Part shown: positions 14,904-17,525 of the stretch, in pieces
How positions within the stretch are numbered: the first letter of the stretch is position 1
Layout: each line of letters begins with the position of its first letter
DNA from: CAVSWN01 sp046728115
GTDB lineage: Bacteria > Acidobacteriota > Vicinamibacteria > Vicinamibacterales > CAVVIG01
Assembly (NCBI GenBank): GCA_046728115.1
Contig: JBKPDW010000100.1
Span: 1 to 17,525, forward strand
Direction: 5' to 3'
DNA: 17,525 bases
Translations under genes and position numbers: made by a program
Notes under the pieces: generated by a model
The model's database searches: none
Told to the model about the DNA's origin: nothing
The model's input: only the letters and a program-made list of their open reading frames with translations

Positions 14904-15170
14904 ATGAAGCTGCATGAGGCGATTGACGCGCTCAACAATGTCAGCACTCAGAAAATCAGCACGTTGACTACGCGAGACGGCCGGGAGGTCGCCAAATTGC
15001 CGCGCGCGGATCGCGAAGTCGTGATCAGCGGGAGCCCGTTCAACCCTGAGGTGAAGGTAACCACGGAAGACATCGCGTGGCTGTGTCAGGAAGCCCGGCT
15101 CGCGATGGCGCCAGGTCACGCGCTGCTCGATGCGGCGTTGGGACTGCTGAAGGAGATGCCCACGACCTGA
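14904..15170 (+). CDS. uncharacterised 88-residue protein
   Basis: I do not recognise the family. The protein is soluble, has no membrane segment or signal peptide, and is mixed in charge. The first half (KLHEAIDALNNVSTQK...TLTTRDGREVAKLP) looks like a helix followed by strands; the second half is mostly helical (TTEDIAWLCQEARLAM...LLDAALGLLKEM). The ATG with GAGG 7 nt upstream is preferred over a TTG at 14886. The gene sits alone on the plus strand between a palindromic promoter-like site and an intrinsic-terminator-like hairpin, so it looks like a complete single-gene unit. It lies just outside the tRNA-Leu fragment. Confidence 0.6.
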   Translation: MKLHEAIDALNNVSTQKISTLTTRDGREVAKLPRADREVVISGSPFNPEVKVTTEDIAWLCQEARLAMAPGHALLDAALGLLKEMPTT

Positions 15171-15175
15171 CAGGT
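15165..15175. repeat. second TGACAGGT site at the end of the 88-residue gene
   Basis: ACCTGACAGGT is a 5+5 palindrome around a central A. It covers the TGA stop and repeats the TGACAGGT core of the palindrome at 14827-14852, so the motif brackets the gene. Confidence 0.4.
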
Positions 15176-15203
15176 TTCTGTGCTGCGCTGCGACAGGGCG
15201 CTG

Positions 15204-15239
15204 AAGGCTCGATGTAAGTTCTCTCCGGCAGCCTTTTTT
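15204..15239 (+). terminator. possible intrinsic terminator of the 88-residue gene
   Basis: AAGGCT (15204-15209) can pair with AGCCTT (15230-15235), and the second arm runs into six T (15234-15239). The 20-nt loop is long, so stability is modest. It lies 34 bp after the stop codon. Confidence 0.5.
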
Positions 15240-15306
15240 GTCAGGCAAACCTCAGGCTGTGACCCAGAGCTCTTTAGTCTAGATCGGCTGGCGTAGACAT
15301 CGACGT

Positions 15307-15363
15307 TGGTGCCGGGGGCGGGGATCGAACCCGCACGCCTGTCTCCAGACCCAGGATTTTAAG
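15307..15363 (-). tRNA. 3' half of tRNA-Leu(UAA), truncated at the anticodon loop (likely att site)
   Basis: On the minus strand, CTTAAAA (anticodon loop, anticodon TAA) is followed by the 3' anticodon-stem arm TCCTG, a long variable arm, the T arm GCGGG-TTCGATC-CCCGC, the acceptor strand CCCCGGC, A and an encoded CCA (15307-15309). The long variable arm and TAA anticodon identify tRNA-Leu. Nothing upstream can form the D arm or the 5' acceptor strand: the bases where CAGGA should be read TGTAA. The gene is therefore only a 57-nt 3' fragment beginning exactly at the anticodon loop, as left by tyrosine-recombinase integration at tRNA genes. In that model the element lies on the higher-coordinate side, with the intact tRNA at its far end. 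Confidence 0.85.
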
Positions 15364-15650
15364 TTACACGCCTCATCCTCGGAATCCAGTGATTTCGCGG
15401 ATTCCTTAGCAAAATCGACCTCGTGAGTTGGACCGGGTTGTATCGGATAGGACCGACTTTAACTCAGATGGTTAAAGTTGCGTTAAAGTCTCCGACGTGG
15501 ATAACACGTCCCCGAATCGATGTCGGTTGCCACGCGCGTTGCGACTGCCGATGACCCGCGATGAGAGAAGGGCGTCGCGCCCGAAGACCGTCGAGGGGAC
15601 CTCAACGCGTCAACCGCGAAGACGATCCAACGGGTCCCTGAAGGTTTTCC
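15364..15650. other. gene-free DNA next to the tRNA fragment
   Basis: No frame looks coding and no integrase remnant is recognisable. The first ~125 bp are richer in A and T than the neighbours and hold an inverted repeat (GGAATCC at 15381-15387, GGATTCC at 15399-15405) and the GTTAAAGT cluster listed separately. From about 15490 to 15640 the DNA is GC-rich and shows nothing I can name. Confidence 0.5.
15456..15489. repeat. GTTAAAGT motif cluster, possible recombinase arm-type sites
   Basis: ACTTTAAC (15456-15463) and GTTAAAGT (15471-15478) are exact inverted copies separated by 7 nt. A second direct copy, GTTAAAGT (15482-15489), follows 11 bp after the first, one helical turn. Their position about 100 bp from the tRNA fragment fits arm-type binding sites of a tyrosine integrase or an Xis-like protein. 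The assignment is inference. Confidence 0.4.
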
Positions 15651-15821
15651 ATGAGCGACCATCCGTTCGACCCGCCGGTGCCGTGGCAATCGCTGCAAAA
15701 GGACTGGCCCGCGCGACGCGGAGGCTCCGGCGCCGTCCTCTTGATGTTGCTCGCACATCTCGCCATCCTCGCCTCAGTTTTTGGACCGCTGATCGCCTGG
15801 CGTCGCCGGGCGCAGCGCTGA
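15651..15821 (+). CDS. small single-pass membrane protein, 56 residues
   Basis: The family is not recognised. The ATG has GAAGG about 7 nt upstream. The protein has a polar, Trp-containing N-terminus (MSDHPFDPPVPWQSLQKDWP), a basic patch (ARRGG), one hydrophobic helix (about residues 27-50, AVLLMLLAHLAILASVFGPL) and a basic C-terminus (WRRRAQR). The charge pattern allows insertion in the inner membrane, probably with the C-terminus inside. It is too short for most gene finders, but start context and composition are credible. Confidence 0.5.
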   Translation: MSDHPFDPPVPWQSLQKDWPARRGGSGAVLLMLLAHLAILASVFGPLIAWRRRAQR

Positions 15822-15898
15822 CGTCGGCTCGTGTCTCGAACGTTCGAGATCGAAGCTCAACAGAAGCCACGTCACACCCGTGGTACATTCCGAATTGA

Positions 15899-16144
15899 GT
15901 GGCGCGACGACTGTTCATCACGGCAATCATTGCCATCTGTCTCGGTGGGCCGATCGTCGAGATGTTTGATCGCTGGGACAAGACCTTGCAGGATGGTAAC
16001 GACACCGAAGCCGATGTTGTCGTGGCTGCTCTGTGCATCGGCGTCGCGTTCGCAGTTGGCACCATCGTCGTCGCGAAGCGGATCCCGTGCGTTCTCGTCG
16101 ATATCCGCTGGGCCCGTTATCGCGTCGCGCGTCGTTGTCCATGA
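15899..16144 (+). CDS. small two-helix membrane protein, 81 residues
   Basis: A GTG start (15899-15901) opens a protein with two hydrophobic helices, about residues 4-21 (LFITAIIAICLGGPIVEM) and 41-59 (VVVAALCIGVAFAVGTIVV). They are joined by an acidic loop, FDRWDKTLQDGNDTEAD, which I recall from small hypothetical proteins of Acidobacteriota; this is a memory-based match, not a search result. No ribosome-binding site is seen. TACATT (15884-15889) lies 9 nt before the GTG, so a very short or absent leader is possible. The basic C-terminal tail would be cytoplasmic. Function is unknown. Confidence 0.55.
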   Translation: MARRLFITAIIAICLGGPIVEMFDRWDKTLQDGNDTEADVVVAALCIGVAFAVGTIVVAKRIPCVLVDIRWARYRVARRCP

Positions 16145-16318
16145 ACTAACTTCACCCTCGCTCCACTTCCGACGAGCAGCCCTCCGACCGTCCTGCGCGT
16201 TTAATTTCTTCCGTTTCCGCCCCTCGCGGTCGACGTGCGCCTTGGCCTGACGGCCAGGGATCGTTTCGCCTCACCGTCGGTCGCACGACCGTCACACAAA
16301 ACCGGAGAAGCAAGGGGA

Positions 16319-16684
16319 ATGACGACGTTTGACCGTTGCAGTTGCTCGTGCCTGCGCGCATTGCTGATCGGCGTGAGTGTGGTCGCTACACCTGGAGCCA
16401 CGACCGCCGCTCAACGACAGAGTGCCACGCTTGAAGGCACGGTACAAGACTCGAGCGGCGCGGTTGTGAGCAGCGCCACGGTCACGGTTCGGGATCTGGA
16501 AACCAATCTGATTCGAACGACACAGACCGACCCGGTCGGCTTGTTCCGATTGGCGGATCTCCCGATCGGCACGTACGAAGTGCGCGTCGAAGGTCGTGGG
16601 TGCGTCGGTGGAAGGCGACATGCCGGGAGACGATTGAACATCGCTGGCATTGCTTCTTTCGCCGCTTCTCCTTGCGACCCGTGA
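16319..16684 (+). pseudogene. truncated 5' end of an Oar-like TonB-dependent receptor gene
   Basis: The ATG has GGAGAAG upstream and opens a signal peptide (ALLIGVSVVATPGATTAA), then a carboxypeptidase-regulatory-like domain from about residue 38 (ATLEGTVQDSSGAVVSSATVTV... GLFRLADLPIGTYEVRVEG). This is the standard N-terminus of acidobacterial Oar-type outer-membrane receptors of about 1,000 residues. At about residue 92-95 (near 16593) similarity stops; an unrelated Arg/Gly-rich tail leads to a TGA at 16682-16684. No plug or barrel follows. The gene is therefore a 5' fragment cut off at a rearrangement point, beyond which the opposite strand carries the zinc-ribbon gene. Confidence 0.75.
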
Positions 16685-16979
16685 GTCGGAAGAAGCACGT
16701 TTTGCAGACCCACACCTGTCGGTCTTCATCGAAGTACTGAAGAATGCGTCGTGGATTGACGATGGAACAGTCCGGACAGACTCCTCGGCGGAGCCATCGC
16801 TTGACGCCTCGCAGATGCCCCGAACATGTTTGGCACATGCGTGTTCGATCTTCCGGGTGGCGGTAGCTGATTTCCCGCGGCCCACGCCGACAATGCGCGC
16901 AGTAGCCGTACGGTCGCCTCGAACCGCTGCGAGTCGCCGATGATGTCCAGTGCTGTGAACTCGATCGCGCTGTCTGCAT
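16482..16979 (-). CDS. Cys4 zinc-ribbon-repeat protein, 3' end probably damaged
   Basis: A 165-residue frame with regularly spaced CxxC pairs: Cys27/30 and 49/52, Cys68/71 and 92/95, Cys111/114 and a lone Cys137. The modules repeat about every 41 residues and share features such as GVCPDCSIVNPRR versus QCQRCSIVSRH, indicating tandem Cys4 zinc ribbons in an Arg/Lys-rich, probably nucleic-acid-binding protein. The third module lacks its last Cys, and from residue ~129 on (below 16596) the frame is only the antisense of the truncated TonB-receptor gene. The natural end was therefore probably lost at the same breakpoint. ATG 16977-16979 starts 8 bp after the stop of the TonB receptor on the same strand; no strong ribosome-binding site is seen. 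The family is not recognised. Confidence 0.5.
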   Translation of the reverse strand: MQTARSSSQHWTSSATRSGSRRPYGYCAHCRRGPREISYRHPEDRTRMCQTCSGHLRGVKRWLRRGVCPDCSIVNPRRILQYFDEDRQVWVCKTCFFRLTGRKEKRRKKQCQRCSIVSRHVAFHRRTHDLRRALRTCRSGDPPIGTSRPGRSVSFESDWFPDPEP

Positions 16980-16987
16980 CGCGTCGC

Positions 16988-17525
16988 TCAGAACTTGACC
17001 CTCGCGGAAAGCTGAAGCCGGCGCGGCGGCTGCGCCGACACCGCCTGTCCGAAGAACGGCGACGTCAGCGTGCCGACGTAACTCGAGTTGTTCACACGAT
17101 TGAGGACGTTGAACGCGTCCACCGCGAAGGTCAGCACGGTCGCCGCGGCGTTGCTCGTGCGGCGCACATTCACGTTTCGCGACCAGCGCAGATCGAGGTC
17201 CACGTAGTCTGGACCGTGTAAGCTATTCCGCGGCACGCCCGGCGGCCGAGCGTCGGCGATGCCCGTGTTGAAATCGTCGTGACCGGTCGTCATGGAGTAC
17301 GGCCGGCCCGAGTAGAGTGCCAACGCGACACCGGCGTTGAGCCAGCCCCCTTGATTCAGTGTGCCGAGCAGGTCGAAGCGGTGGCGTTGATCGAAATCGG
17401 CTCGCGCGTACTCGAGCGACATGTCGTACGAATTGGGTGGCGTCCAGTTGATGCCCGACGTGTCGTTCTTCGTCTCACTGAGCGTGTACTGCGCCGACGC
17501 ATTGAAGCGCCGCGTGACCTGACCG
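16988..17525 (-). CDS. TonB-dependent receptor, Oar-like, C-terminal part (runs off right edge)
   Basis: The frame is open to the right edge and ends in TGA at 16988-16990, giving the last ~178 residues of an outer-membrane beta-barrel. Typical Oar-type landmarks are DFDQRHRFDLLGTL, YSGRPYSMTTG, DARPPGVPRNS, YVDLDLRWSRN, a VDAFNVLNRVNN strand and the terminal ARVKF, whose final Phe is the usual outer-membrane assembly signal. These receptors import or bind large substrates with energy from TonB. A Met at 17420-17422 is internal, not a start. It is on the opposite strand from the truncated receptor start at 16319, so they are two genes or two halves separated by an inversion. Confidence 0.88.
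   Translation of the reverse strand, partial: GQVTRRFNASAQYTLSETKNDTSGINWTPPNSYDMSLEYARADFDQRHRFDLLGTLNQGGWLNAGVALALYSGRPYSMTTGHDDFNTGIADARPPGVPRNSLHGPDYVDLDLRWSRNVNVRRTSNAAATVLTFAVDAFNVLNRVNNSSYVGTLTSPFFGQAVSAQPPRRLQLSARVKF

Noticed and set aside
15497..15898. A 133-codon plus-strand frame beside the tRNA fragment, considered as an integrase remnant
   Set aside because: It shows none of the R...HxxR...Y tyrosine-recombinase residues in a sensible context. The 56-residue membrane protein in another frame explains part of the region better.

Overview
The window looks like chromosomal DNA of a GC-rich, soil-type member of the Acidobacteriota, most likely the Vicinamibacteria. This is inferred from the gene families, not from a marker gene. 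The clues are an Oar-like TonB receptor with a carboxypeptidase-regulatory domain, exported amidohydrolases of the 'N-acyl-D-amino-acid deacylase' type, DinB, YVTN-propeller and PPOX proteins, and short CAGGGAT-type heptamer repeats between genes. Most genes lie on the minus strand.

Layout. 1-421: 5' part of a DedA-family membrane protein gene (minus, runs off the left edge). 471-3226: an exported D-aminoacylase-like amidohydrolase, overlapped by an upstream metallo-beta-lactamase-fold gene whose metal site is erased. 3383-4774 (plus): a persulfide-dioxygenase-like MBL protein with two rhodanese domains. 4791-6759 (minus): an acetamidase/formamidase gene broken by one extra base, a DinB protein and a small cupin. 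6946-8109 (minus): an acyltransferase-3 membrane protein, followed by about 420 bp without a gene. 8530-11846 (minus): an apparent three-gene operon of two FMN-type PPOX proteins and a 790-residue GAF / AAA+ / Ser-Thr kinase fusion. 12018-13250 (minus): an exported metal-dependent amidohydrolase. 13522-14658 (plus): a seven-bladed YVTN propeller with an extra C-terminal module.

From about 14.8 kb the character changes. There is an orphan 88-residue gene behind a 9-bp palindrome, then a terminator, then a 57-nt 3' half of tRNA-Leu(UAA) that starts exactly at the anticodon loop. AT-richer repeats that resemble recombinase arm sites come next. After them lie two small membrane proteins, a truncated TonB-receptor start, a Cys4-repeat zinc-ribbon protein and the C-terminus of a full TonB receptor that runs off the right edge. 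I read 15.3 kb onward as the end of an integrated or decayed mobile element.

The best candidate for an undescribed system is the 8.5-11.8 kb operon. It couples two small flavin-binding-type proteins to a sensor kinase in which a sigma-54-activator AAA+ domain is kept without the residues needed for ATP hydrolysis or sigma-54 contact, and in which the DNA-binding domain is replaced by an apparently active Hanks-type kinase. The second candidate is the metal-dead MBL protein translationally coupled to the exported deacylase.
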